Below are positions 1 through 8,965 of a DNA stretch of 64,000 nt, piece after piece. A program made the translations under genes and the position numbers. Origin of the DNA: Paludibacter sp. (lineage in GTDB: Bacteria; Bacteroidota; Bacteroidia; Bacteroidales; Paludibacteraceae); NCBI GenBank assembly GCA_028692715.1, contig JAQUWU010000025.1, forward strand, positions 1 through 64,000. The letters are read 5' to 3'. Below the pieces are notes generated by a model. That model was not told where the DNA came from. It did not search any database and saw only the letters and a program-made list of their open reading frames with translations. Position 1 is the first letter of the stretch, and every line of letters begins with the position of its first letter.

Positions 1-745
1 CTGCTATTGTGTTTGGAAATTGAGACTGAACTGATGGAGCCATAATTGCCACTAGTTTTTCACCTCTGTTTAATGTGGCAAAAATATCGAATACCTGAGA
101 CACTTCGAATATTGAACCAAAAGGACAGGCATTTATACATTTACCACAATAAATGCATTTACTTTCGTCGATGTGCTCAATGCCATTTTCATCTTTATAA
201 ATTGCTTTAACAGGACAAGCTTCTTCACATGGAACCGGAATAAATACAATAGAGTGATAGGGACAAGCTTCTTTGCAAATTCCGCAGTTGATGCATTTTT
301 TGGGGTCAATACGAGCCTGTCCGTTTTCCATAAAGCTTATGGCGTCTTTCGGACAGTTCATATAACACGAACTTGCAACGCAGCCTTTGCACAAATTTGT
401 AACTACATAATTCGTTTTTACACAAGCTGTACAAGCTTCATCTACCACTGTAAGAATAGTTTTGCTTTTTGTTTTGCGTATAAGTGCTGCCTCGGCATAG
501 GCTGATAAAGGCTTTAATTCATCTTCTTCATCCTCAATACTATAGCCTAGAATTGGAAGCATTTTATATTTTAATACTGCTCTTTCTTTATAAATACAAC
601 ATCTTCCACGTGATTGAGCGTTTTTAGGAGATAATTTTAAGGGTATACGATCAATTTCAGCTAATAGTTTTCCTTCTTTGTGTAGTTTGATCAGTCGTGA
701 CATTAATTCTCTTCTGATAATCTGCGTGTTGTTTACAAATGCCAT
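1..745 (-). CDS. [FeFe] hydrogenase, group B type, N-terminal part (cut by window edge)
   Basis: The reading frame starts at an ATG (complement of 743-745) and runs off the left edge, so about 248 N-terminal residues are visible. They hold a series of ferredoxin-like cysteine clusters: a CxxC pair with a following KGC near residues 125-145, then CINCGICKEACP and CIYCGKCINACP, two typical 4Fe-4S motifs. The visible end reads VAIMAPSVQSQFPNTIA, the usual beginning of the H-cluster domain in monomeric [FeFe] hydrogenases. The N-terminus MAFVNNTQIIRREL and the cluster spacing resemble the uncharacterised group B enzymes of Bacteroidales. Such enzymes are expected to evolve or oxidise H2 in the cytoplasm. 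The H-cluster cysteines lie outside the window, so an H-cluster sensor or a non-hydrogenase relative is not excluded. Confidence 0.78.
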   Translation of the reverse strand, partial: MAFVNNTQIIRRELMSRLIKLHKEGKLLAEIDRIPLKLSPKNAQSRGRCCIYKERAVLKYKMLPILGYSIEDEEDELKPLSAYAEAALIRKTKSKTILTVVDEACTACVKTNYVVTNLCKGCVASSCYMNCPKDAISFMENGQARIDPKKCINCGICKEACPYHSIVFIPVPCEEACPVKAIYKDENGIEHIDESKCIYCGKCINACPFGSIFEVSQVFDIFATLNRGEKLVAIMAPSVQSQFPNTIA

Positions 746-935
746 AATACTCCCTCTTTTCAGTTTTTTTGTTTCGAACGGCAAAGGTAGCTGTTTTGAA
801 TTAAAGAAATAATTCTTTAATTCAAAAATAATTTTATTTCTAATTTGACTGAAGGATTGTAATTAAAGACGTCGAAAACAAATAAATTCATTTTTTATGG
901 ACATGAATAGAATCAAATTGTATTTTTGAAAGCAG

Positions 936-969
936 AAGAGCCGTAAAAATAGATTTTTTACGACTCTTA
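936..969 (-). terminator. hairpin downstream of the peroxiredoxin gene
   Basis: An inverted repeat of about 14 bp with near-perfect arms (AAGAGTCGTAAAAA against its complement) lies 25-58 bp past the stop codon of the peroxiredoxin gene. Position and shape fit a terminator or 3' stabilising stem; the T tract is short. Confidence 0.5.
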
Positions 970-993
970 TTATTGCATTTAACGAAATAAAGT

Positions 994-1626
994 TTATTTC
1001 TCTGACAAATAGCTTGCAATGCCTTCCTGAGTTGCAACCAATGCTTTATCTCCTTTTTTCCAGTTAGCAGGACAAACGTCGCCATATTCTTCTGTAAACT
1101 GAAGTGCATCAATCATGCGAAGTACTTCATCTACATTACGTCCGAGAGACAAATCGTTAACCAATTGGTGACGAACAATTCCTTGTTTATCAATCAAAAA
1201 TAAGCCGCGGTATGCTTTAGGCTCACCTACAAGTACTACATTTCCTTCTTCATCATATTCATCAGCACCTATCAGTACATCATAATCTTTTGAGATATTC
1301 AATGACTGATCAACTACTAAAGGATATGTTACACCTTTGATACCCCCTTCTTTTTGTGGAGTTTGTAGCCATTTCCAGTGTGAGAATTCAGAATCGGTTG
1401 AAGCACCAATTACTACAGTATTCCTAGCCGCAAATTCAGCTGCTTTTTCTTCAAACGCAATTAATTCAGTTGGACATACAAATGTGAAGTCGGCTGGATA
1501 AAAGAAAAATACTACATATTTTTCACCTACGTATTGTTTCAACGAAAAGTTTTCTACAATTTCGCCACCGTTTATAACTGCTTTACTGTTGAATACCGGT
1601 GCTTTTTTTCCTACTAATACTGACAT
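994..1626 (-). CDS. typical 2-Cys peroxiredoxin (AhpC/Prx1 family)
   Basis: The 210-residue protein is full length for the Prx1/AhpC class and reduces peroxides in the cytoplasm using thiols from a reductase partner. The peroxidatic cysteine is C51 in PADFTFVCP, with the conserved PxxxT/SxxC arrangement. The resolving cysteine is C185 in DVCPANW, as expected for an obligate dimer. A GGIKG segment stands where oxidation-sensitive enzymes carry GGLG, and the C-terminus ends in SYLSEK rather than a YF motif, so sensitivity to over-oxidation is uncertain. A TAnnTTTG-type -7 element (complement of 1664-1671) lies just upstream. No reductase gene is adjacent. A second, 1-Cys type peroxiredoxin lies at 38.9 kb. 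Confidence 0.93.
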   Translation of the reverse strand: MSVLVGKKAPVFNSKAVINGGEIVENFSLKQYVGEKYVVFFFYPADFTFVCPTELIAFEEKAAEFAARNTVVIGASTDSEFSHWKWLQTPQKEGGIKGVTYPLVVDQSLNISKDYDVLIGADEYDEEGNVVLVGEPKAYRGLFLIDKQGIVRHQLVNDLSLGRNVDEVLRMIDALQFTEEYGDVCPANWKKGDKALVATQEGIASYLSEK

Positions 1627-1758
1627 AATTTTATATTTTTAAATTGTTTTGTTTATTCTGATACAAAAATACTGATTTAATTAAACAATACATCGTGAAA
1701 GTCTATAGAGTTTTTGTATAAGTAAATAGGTAAAACAAATAAAATAAAATGATGTTTA

Positions 1759-2241
1759 TTAAGCTTTGAAAATTAATACGTTGACGTATGCAGCTATTCC
1801 CTCTTTTCTTCCTATAAAGCCTAATTTTTCAGTGGTAGTTGCTTTGATAGAAATTAAATCGGTGTCAATTCCTAAAACTCCTGCCAGACAGTTTTGCATT
1901 TCTGGTATATGAGGACTTAGTTTTGGTTCCTGAGCACAAATAGTACAATCTGCATTTCCGAGTTTGTATCCTTTTTCTCGTAAAAGCAACATGGTTTCGA
2001 GTAATAATATTTTACTATCAATATTTTTATAATTTGCCGAAGTATCAGGGAAATGATAGCCGATATCTCTTAGATTAGCTGCACCTAGTAATGCATCGCA
2101 AAAAGCGTGAATTAAAACATCAGCATCCGAATGCCCCATTAAACCTAATGTGTATTCGATTTTTATTCCCCCCAGCCATAACTCTCTATCAGGGGCAAAA
2201 TTGTGTACATCGTATCCAAAACCAATCCGGGGAATATTCAT
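1759..2241 (-). CDS. ispF: 2-C-methyl-D-erythritol 2,4-cyclodiphosphate synthase
   Basis: The enzyme forms the cyclic diphosphate MEcPP with release of CMP in the non-mevalonate isoprenoid pathway and normally works as a cytoplasmic trimer. At 160 residues it has the usual length. The N-terminal GYDVHNF supplies metal ligands D11 and H13, and GHSDADVLIHAFCDALLGA supplies H45. The KATTTEKLGF segment near the C-terminus binds the CDP moiety. It follows porV on the same strand, separated by a hairpin that looks like the porUV terminator, so it probably has its own promoter. Confidence 0.96.
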   Translation of the reverse strand: MNIPRIGFGYDVHNFAPDRELWLGGIKIEYTLGLMGHSDADVLIHAFCDALLGAANLRDIGYHFPDTSANYKNIDSKILLLETMLLLREKGYKLGNADCTICAQEPKLSPHIPEMQNCLAGVLGIDTDLISIKATTTEKLGFIGRKEGIAAYVNVLIFKA

Positions 2242-2263
2242 AATGGTATTTTTGATTAATAAT

Positions 2264-2304
2264 TAAAAAGCGATTGTATCAACACATGGAAGATTACAAT
2301 CGCT
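2264..2304 (-). terminator. intrinsic terminator after porV
   Basis: Read on the minus strand, the arms AGCGATTGTA and TACAATCGCT enclose a 15-base loop and are followed by five T residues. The stem sits between porV and ispF and would end the porU-porV transcript. Confidence 0.7.
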
Positions 2305-2370
2305 CAATTTTTATTCTGTTTTTTTTTTCATAATTACGAATATTGAATTCTTAACTATGAATTGTTCGCT

Positions 2371-3489
2371 TTATTGCACCAAATTCTTTAATCCAAATAA
2401 ATCAAACGATAATGAGAAACGCAAGGTTTGATCAAGTGGATTCGATTGAGATGTTGCAATAACATAGGCAGCATCCAATGTAAACACATTCAATTTAAAG
2501 CCGGCTCCTGCCGTAAAGTATTTACGATTGCCTTTGTATTGGCTTTCGTTGTAATAACCTCCACGTACAAAGAATTGATTGTTGTAGGCGTATTCAGCAC
2601 CTATTGACCACATGATTTCGCGTAATTCTTCAGCTGCACCATCCGGAGCATCGCTAAATGATTTGAAAATACCGGTTAATGGAGATAAATCAGTATATTC
2701 TTGTTCAGTCATGCTGTTTTGAGAGGGTACTAATAATTTGTTTAAATCGGCACTTACTGAAAATTTATTGTACGCATCAATAGGATAATCGAAAGAAGCA
2801 CCAAGTCGCATATTGGTGGGAATAAAATTACTCGATTCGAATTTATCGTAAGATATCTTTGACCCGATATTAGAGATATTCAATCCAATGCCCAATGTTC
2901 CATCAGACGTCTCTAATGCTATTGGCGTTTTATAATAGGCTGAAATATCTGCAGCAACTGCTGCTCCCGGATACATTTCAACACTTCCACTACCATTTCC
3001 TAAATCGGAATAGATAAACCGTAAGGTAACTGCTGCCGAGAAATTGTCTGATAACATTTGGGAATAAGCTGCATCTAAAGCATATTCGTTTGGATGTGCT
3101 GAACCTGCATCAATCCCAAATTCATCCATCAAAGTAATATCACCTAAAGAGAAGTAACGTAAAGAAGCACTTACTGCTGAACGTGGGTTAAATTTCCAAT
3201 AACCTGCCATATAGGCTAAGTCGATATCTGTTACCAATTGTCTTAACCATGGTGTGTATGAAATTGATACACCTGCATCACTTTCCATAAATACATATTT
3301 TGATGGATTCCAGTATTGTGAGTTAACATCGGGAGTTGTTGCAGCACCTACATCACCCATGGCACCTGCTCTCGCGTCAGGGGCAATTGATAAAGACGGT
3401 ACGGCTGTTACTATAGGATTATTTTCCTGAGCCAAAGCACTTGACGAGATGGTTGCTAATATGCATAGAACTAAAAAGATTTTTTTCAT
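2371..3489 (-). CDS. porV: type IX secretion outer-membrane protein PorV (LptO)
   Basis: PorV is the outer-membrane beta-barrel shuttle that takes T9SS cargo from the translocon to the PorU sortase. The 372-residue product starts with a signal peptide (MKKIFLVLCILATISSSALAQ) and continues with the conserved N-terminal block AVPSLSIAPDARAGAMGD, followed by WNPSKY and alternating beta strands through to a C-terminal aromatic strand. Length and N-terminal blocks match the family. It lies 83 bp downstream of porU on the same strand, the usual porU-porV order in Bacteroidota. Confidence 0.95.
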   Translation of the reverse strand: MKKIFLVLCILATISSSALAQENNPIVTAVPSLSIAPDARAGAMGDVGAATTPDVNSQYWNPSKYVFMESDAGVSISYTPWLRQLVTDIDLAYMAGYWKFNPRSAVSASLRYFSLGDITLMDEFGIDAGSAHPNEYALDAAYSQMLSDNFSAAVTLRFIYSDLGNGSGSVEMYPGAAVAADISAYYKTPIALETSDGTLGIGLNISNIGSKISYDKFESSNFIPTNMRLGASFDYPIDAYNKFSVSADLNKLLVPSQNSMTEQEYTDLSPLTGIFKSFSDAPDGAAEELREIMWSIGAEYAYNNQFFVRGGYYNESQYKGNRKYFTAGAGFKLNVFTLDAAYVIATSQSNPLDQTLRFSLSFDLFGLKNLVQ

Positions 3490-3572
3490 TCGAAATTTTT
3501 TATAAATTTTTGAGGGTACAATATTACTAAAATTAATTAAGACAGAGATTTAATAAACGCAAAAAAATGATT

Positions 3573-6500
3573 TTATTGCTCAATTATCAACATTTTATTC
3601 GTTTTTGATACTATATCACTATCTGATGTTTTTATACTTACTTTGTACAAATAAATGCCATTACCAACCTTCTGCCCATTATTGGTTTTTAAATCCCATT
3701 TTATATTATCAGCTGTAGATTGTGAGAATGACCATATTTTTCTTCCTGACAGATCAAATATCTCAACTGTAGTTTTCAGAATTGTTTCAGGTCTGTCATG
3801 ATTTACAACTATATTTGTACTTACCTTTACGGGATTAGGGAAATTTGATACATTAAAAATTTCCGGTGTCAAACCTTTCTGAACTTCGAATTCAATAGTC
3901 TTAGTTGTTGAGTTATTAAGCAAGTCCCATACACGGAATGTCAATGTGTGTTTGCCATCTTCCATTTCAGGTAATTTGTAATAAACAACACCTTGAGAAT
4001 AACTGTTTGCTGCAGATTCGAAATAATCATTTAAAACATAGGATTGAGTTGGATCCTGATCAATAGTAATCAAAATATCGTGACCAATACCACTTCCTAC
4101 AGTGTTAATTCCACTTATGTCATTCACATTGGCAATAAAGAGTGGAGTTTCATTCACTTTATTTCCTGAAACAAAATTTTGTGAATTCAAATATATATAC
4201 GCTGAGGGTCCATCTGTCTCCATCTCGTAGCTTTTATCTGTCCCGCCAATGATAAAGTTTTCAAAATATCCTTGTGCTTCATTATCATTAACATCATCTT
4301 CCGCATAAAAGTTTATTCGGCCAGTACCATAATTATATTTAATATCTTTTGGTAACATAAAGGAAATGCTGAAATCGCCGTTTTTCACTTCGGCTTTTCC
4401 GGAAAACAAAGTGTTTGGTCGGTCAGAGTACGTTAGAGCACCATCATTTTCATTGTTAAGAGTAGTAATACGCTGAATTTTATCATATACAGTTGCTTGA
4501 ATTGTCCCATTAAAGTTTGTAACTTTATTTCCATTTTCATCTTCAATAAAGCCTACAATATTCGCAATAGATAATGCTCGCAGTGTGTCATTTCCCAAAA
4601 CAGAATTTTCATTTATTTGGCTGGTTTTTACAGTGTATTTATTCGGATAGTTCAACATAAGAGCTGGATCACCCATATAAATATAAGACAATTTGTTAAT
4701 TTCGGTGCCGACATTGTTTTTTGCAACTTTCAATACATCCCCAATTCGTGGATTATACCCATTTATTTTCTTGAACAAGTTTTCGTTAAAAAGCTTGTTG
4801 ATAGTAAGATTTTGTGATGCATATACCGGTCGAGCTGCTGATAAAATTCCAATTCCACCACCTGATGAGTTTAAAACAACATGCTCGCCGGCTGAGACCG
4901 TTTTTACATCAAACTGAAGAAAATCACAAGTTGCACCTATGAATATAGGTAAATGTTTATTAGAAAGTGACTTTACATCATTAACCGATAAAATTGACTC
5001 ATTACTCCAACCAGCTGGTCCTGCATGACCGGTGTAGTCGAGGACTAACAAACCCGATCGTAATAAATTCTGGAAGCGACTTTTAGCTAACGGATATGTT
5101 TCACCACTAGCTGAAATTTCCTGAAGATATGCATCGAGGTAAATTTTATTAACCTGATATGATGGATATAAACGGGTAATCATTGATGCGACACTGTCAG
5201 CCTGTTTCATGTGTAATGCTGCATCGCCATCATCGGCTAGGTAACACAACTGGTTTTTCCAGTTACCTTTACTCTGATTATTCATGTAACTGATGGTTTT
5301 ATTTACAACATCTGTTGCCTCCTGAGTTGTAGTTACCGGAAAACGTCCAACACCTATATCTACAAGGTTTGCAGGGACATTACTCCCTTCATTATCATCC
5401 AAAAACCCAAAATAATCGTCGGTTACATATGACAATGTTAATACTAATGAGTTTTCTGCCTGATAAGTTAAAATAAAATTGTCTCCCGATGATGAAAGCA
5501 ATTTCCTGTTGTCGTATGTTCCCCTGCCAAATAATAAAAGATATTTGGGAGCATCGTCCGTATTTTCAGCCTTTAATGCCCTATCGTACAACCTTTTCAT
5601 TACCCAACGATAGGCTGTTGCATCGGGCGTTCCAGATGAAAATTCATTATAAACCTGTTCAGTTGTAACTACGGCAACAGTCATCAAATCCTTTTCGCGA
5701 TGAGCCTGAGCAAGGGTTTCGGCTTGAGCCAAAAAATCAGGATGAGTGATTATAACCAAATCGACAGGTGAAATTCCATGAAGATTCTGATTCGTAATTT
5801 GTCCCACAATTTCTGGTTTGGGGAAATTCACAGCTGCTGTGGGATCAATGGCAAGATAAGTATTCACATCGTTTCCTGAAGATGTAAATGTTAATTTATT
5901 GTCAATATTTTCAGCCTCGACTTTACTTATGTTTTGCTGATCTGTAATATCCCATATTTGTACATTAGCATTTGCGTCACTTAGCTTATATTTATTGTAT
6001 ATATTTAACCCGAGATTGTCAACGTTCTGAAATTGCATAGCTGATCCGCTCATTATCAATTGTCTGCGAGCGTTTATTTCGATGTAGTTCAGGTAACCTA
6101 CCGAAGTTGATGAAGGTTTGGAGTAGGTTAGTTTTATAGCAAAATTATCGGATTGAGGCGTGTAATTAAAAGTGCCGTTTCCTCCTTTAGCTAGTTCGTA
6201 AATGTCACTATCGTTACGTTTCGATACATTAAGAATCTTTTCCTGAGCAGAATTCAACATCATAGAGAAACTGGAAATAGTTGTAGAGTTAGATGCAACA
6301 TCTAATCTGATATTTGTTGAATTTGTTTTTAGAACATTCGGAAAATTAAAATTGAAATTATAGGTTGTAATGTCGTTGAATTTTTCTCCATAAAATTCTT
6401 TGCCGGATTCAATCAAGCTTGTTTTGTCACTCTCATAAACTGTATAATCAGTAAATTCTTCTACCGGTTGAATTATTGCATTTGCAGGAACTTCAATAGC

Positions 6501-7376
6501 TTTATTTTCTATCTTTTTCCCAATTCCGGCATCAGAACTAACAAAATAATATCCTGCCGTTGAATAAGAATTTATCTGATGAATAAACAATTGCTTTGTT
6601 GTGTCGTATGTCCATTTCATAATGCCCTGAGCATAAAAAAGAATGTAATCTCCGGCATTGAATATCCCATCTGTCCCTTTTTGCATGCTGATGGCTATTT
6701 CTGGTAGATCGTCAATCTTAGGCATTGAAAAGTTTTGATCTAAAATGGCCCCTCCATAACCAAAAACTCTGACATTAGCAGGGTTAACTCCCATTGAAGT
6801 TAAATCTTCATACGTTAGTTTGTAGACACCAGTATTACTAATTTTTATTTTAATAAATTTTCCTGTGGCTAAAACAGAATTTTCAGCATAAGTATGAAGC
6901 TGACTAGCTGCTACTTTTTGCGCCTTAACTTGTTCCGAAATTTCTAAATCAAAAGATTTCAATTTCATTATTTTCCCTTCAATAGTAGCAAAAGGAAGAA
7001 TATTTATATCGAGATATTTAATCCCGCGTGAATTTAATATATTGTTGTTGATATTTGGTGAATTTGTTATCTCATTATTCTCTTCAAAAAATGACATTTC
7101 TTGAACTGAAAGAGGAATATATTGTGGATTTATTATATCGACCGCATAAACAAAAGCGGGGTCGCATTCAATACGATGATTAAAATAAGGTAATCTGTTT
7201 TCATTTGGGTATCGGGCATCTCTAAACGAAATTACATTTACAGACATCGAATCTCCAATAGTCCATTTTTCAATACCGTTCCAGTGAATGGTTACGGGGC
7301 TGGTTTGTGTTGTCTGAGCTTTTAAAGTTGTAAAAATAAAGCTCAAAAGTATTAGGAATAAAAACTTATATTTCAT
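3573..7376 (-). CDS. porU: type IX secretion sortase PorU (C25 cysteine peptidase family)
   Basis: PorU is the surface transpeptidase that removes the C-terminal signal from T9SS cargo and attaches the protein to the cell surface. The 1267-residue protein has a signal peptide (residues 1-21, ending TTLKAQ), a long N-terminal beta-rich region, and a gingipain-type C25 domain at about residues 540-910. The likely catalytic residues are His in DYTGHAGPAGW (near 783) and Cys in FIGATCDFLQFD (near 815). The C-terminus has an Ig-like segment and a T9SS-type end (NFPNPV, ending NKMLIIEQ), as other PorU proteins do. The length is at the upper end of the family. It is upstream of porV and probably cotranscribed with it. 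Confidence 0.95.
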   Translation of the reverse strand: MKYKFLFLILLSFIFTTLKAQTTQTSPVTIHWNGIEKWTIGDSMSVNVISFRDARYPNENRLPYFNHRIECDPAFVYAVDIINPQYIPLSVQEMSFFEENNEITNSPNINNNILNSRGIKYLDINILPFATIEGKIMKLKSFDLEISEQVKAQKVAASQLHTYAENSVLATGKFIKIKISNTGVYKLTYEDLTSMGVNPANVRVFGYGGAILDQNFSMPKIDDLPEIAISMQKGTDGIFNAGDYILFYAQGIMKWTYDTTKQLFIHQINSYSTAGYYFVSSDAGIGKKIENKAIEVPANAIIQPVEEFTDYTVYESDKTSLIESGKEFYGEKFNDITTYNFNFNFPNVLKTNSTNIRLDVASNSTTISSFSMMLNSAQEKILNVSKRNDSDIYELAKGGNGTFNYTPQSDNFAIKLTYSKPSSTSVGYLNYIEINARRQLIMSGSAMQFQNVDNLGLNIYNKYKLSDANANVQIWDITDQQNISKVEAENIDNKLTFTSSGNDVNTYLAIDPTAAVNFPKPEIVGQITNQNLHGISPVDLVIITHPDFLAQAETLAQAHREKDLMTVAVVTTEQVYNEFSSGTPDATAYRWVMKRLYDRALKAENTDDAPKYLLLFGRGTYDNRKLLSSSGDNFILTYQAENSLVLTLSYVTDDYFGFLDDNEGSNVPANLVDIGVGRFPVTTTQEATDVVNKTISYMNNQSKGNWKNQLCYLADDGDAALHMKQADSVASMITRLYPSYQVNKIYLDAYLQEISASGETYPLAKSRFQNLLRSGLLVLDYTGHAGPAGWSNESILSVNDVKSLSNKHLPIFIGATCDFLQFDVKTVSAGEHVVLNSSGGGIGILSAARPVYASQNLTINKLFNENLFKKINGYNPRIGDVLKVAKNNVGTEINKLSYIYMGDPALMLNYPNKYTVKTSQINENSVLGNDTLRALSIANIVGFIEDENGNKVTNFNGTIQATVYDKIQRITTLNNENDGALTYSDRPNTLFSGKAEVKNGDFSISFMLPKDIKYNYGTGRINFYAEDDVNDNEAQGYFENFIIGGTDKSYEMETDGPSAYIYLNSQNFVSGNKVNETPLFIANVNDISGINTVGSGIGHDILITIDQDPTQSYVLNDYFESAANSYSQGVVYYKLPEMEDGKHTLTFRVWDLLNNSTTKTIEFEVQKGLTPEIFNVSNFPNPVKVSTNIVVNHDRPETILKTTVEIFDLSGRKIWSFSQSTADNIKWDLKTNNGQKVGNGIYLYKVSIKTSDSDIVSKTNKMLIIEQ

Positions 7377-7463
7377 TGGATTTTTTTTCTAAAATTGTAA
7401 AAAACTTGTATACAAGTAACGGTTTAAATCGCAGTTTATTATCTTGCAATTTTAGTTGAATTA

Positions 7464-8075
7464 TTACTTTACGTTAAAGTCAAACATTTTGTTTTCGCCA
7501 ATGAATCCTTGAAGACGGTCATTGATGACAACTTTCCCAACTCCAACGGGTGTGCCTGTGAAGAGAATGTCACCTATTTTTATAGTAAAGAAACGACTAA
7601 CGTATGCTATAAGTTCGTTAACAGGAAAAATCATATCCTTTGAATTGCCTTGCTGAACTATTTTTCCATTAATATCAAGGCTGAAATCAATGTTCTGAAT
7701 GTCGTTAAATTCACTTATTGGCATAAAATCGCCTATCACAGCTGAATAGTCAAAAGCTTTACTAATTTCCCAGGGTTTTCCTTCGGCTTTTAGTCTGCGT
7801 TGAACATCACGTGCAGTAAAATCCACACCTAGACCAATTTCAGAAAAATAGCGATGTGCAAATTTTGCATCGATATTTTTTCCTATACGGTTAAATTTGA
7901 TAATCAATTCAGTTTCGTAATGTAATTCGTTGCTGAAATCGGGGATGAAAAAAGGTTTGTTGTTTTTTAATAATGCTGTGTCGGGTTTCATAAACACAAC
8001 AGGTTCTGTAGGATTGGTGCTGTTTAATTCTTTATTGTGCTCTGAATAGTTCTGACCAATGGCAAATATTTTCAT
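7464..8075 (-). CDS. fumarylacetoacetate hydrolase family protein
   Basis: This 203-residue protein is a compact FAH-fold enzyme. HYETELII provides the metal-binding ExE pair, GVDFTARDVQ follows, and the C-terminal block GDILFTGTPVGVG is the family signature. Members cleave or decarboxylate acyl-pyruvates or act as oxaloacetate tautomerases; the sequence does not say which. The start codon lies 2 bp from the rex stop codon, so rex and this gene are probably cotranscribed. A redox-linked function in central carbon metabolism is a guess from that pairing only. Confidence 0.88.
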   Translation of the reverse strand: MKIFAIGQNYSEHNKELNSTNPTEPVVFMKPDTALLKNNKPFFIPDFSNELHYETELIIKFNRIGKNIDAKFAHRYFSEIGLGVDFTARDVQRRLKAEGKPWEISKAFDYSAVIGDFMPISEFNDIQNIDFSLDINGKIVQQGNSKDMIFPVNELIAYVSRFFTIKIGDILFTGTPVGVGKVVINDRLQGFIGENKMFDFNVK

Positions 8076-8076
8076 T

Positions 8077-8760
8077 TTAATTTATTTTTGATTTTTTATC
8101 GCAGTTTTCGCACTCCTTCATGAAATTTAGACGATTGAACATTACTGCCAAGTGGGCATAAATAGATGTGTTTTGTACAATAATATTTTCAGGAACACGA
8201 ATACGAAAGGGTGTAAAATTCCAGATAGCACGTATACCACCGGCAATCATAATTTCGGAAACTATTTGAGCTTTATCAACAGGAACGGTAAGGATGCCAA
8301 TATTTATTTCTGTTTTGCGTTGCAATTCTACGAAATGATCGATATGATGAATCGGCACTCTGTTAATGCTCGAACCGGTTAGTTCTTGTTTAACATCGAA
8401 TCCTGCAACAATTTCAAGTCCAAACTGTTCCAGCCCGTTGTCGTGCATTAATGCCCCACCAAGGCTACCCACACCAAAAAGATAGGCTTTATGTGAATTG
8501 GTAAATCCCAGAAATGCTTCGAGAATATCAACTAATTCTTTAACGTCGTAACCCACTCTTGTCCGTCCGGATATATTTACGTAAGATAAGTCCTTCGCCA
8601 CCATAGAAGCGTCAACAGCTATATTCTTTGCTATCTGAGTAGAAGATAAATAGACTTCGCCTTCCTTTAAAACGAGTTGTGCATAAGCCAGATACCATGG
8701 GAGTCTTCTCAAAGTAGGTTCAGGGACCTTAAAAAGTAAAGCTGTTTTTTGTTCAGTCAT
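8077..8760 (-). CDS. rex: redox-sensing transcriptional repressor Rex
   Basis: Rex represses fermentation and respiration genes and leaves DNA when NADH binds. The 227-residue protein has an N-terminal winged helix (about residues 10-75, with PEPTLRRLPWYLAY and SGRTRVGYDVKEL, both family hallmarks). It is followed by a Rossmann domain with the dinucleotide loop GVGSLG at 96-101 and the C-terminal swapped-helix region ending near residue 215. The last ten residues are Lys/Asn rich and not conserved. A TAnnTTTG element lies about 35 bp upstream of the start. I found no clear Rex palindrome in the short region shared with leuS. Confidence 0.95.
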   Translation of the reverse strand: MTEQKTALLFKVPEPTLRRLPWYLAYAQLVLKEGEVYLSSTQIAKNIAVDASMVAKDLSYVNISGRTRVGYDVKELVDILEAFLGFTNSHKAYLFGVGSLGGALMHDNGLEQFGLEIVAGFDVKQELTGSSINRVPIHHIDHFVELQRKTEINIGILTVPVDKAQIVSEIMIAGGIRAIWNFTPFRIRVPENIIVQNTSIYAHLAVMFNRLNFMKECENCDKKSKIN

Positions 8761-8965
8761 TATTCGATGCGATTTAATTATTTAACTTACAAAAATAATC
8801 ATTTTTTTCGTACACCCGTCAATCATTGTACTTAAAATTCATTGAATGTGATTTTTAGCAGGCTTGCAGCCTCTTTATTCATCTAATTTGATTAACTTTG
8901 CAGGCTGTAATAAAAAGCAAAAATTATGCGGTGTATAATCGCTAAACATTTATTATCAATACATT

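Noticed and set aside
173-505. Open frame of 110 codons on the plus strand within the hydrogenase region
   Set aside because: It is the antisense shadow of a coherent ferredoxin-type reading frame on the minus strand; its own residues show no family resemblance.
8781-8965. Search for a Rex operator between rex and leuS
   Set aside because: No TTGTGAA-type inverted repeat was found; the region has only -7-like elements.
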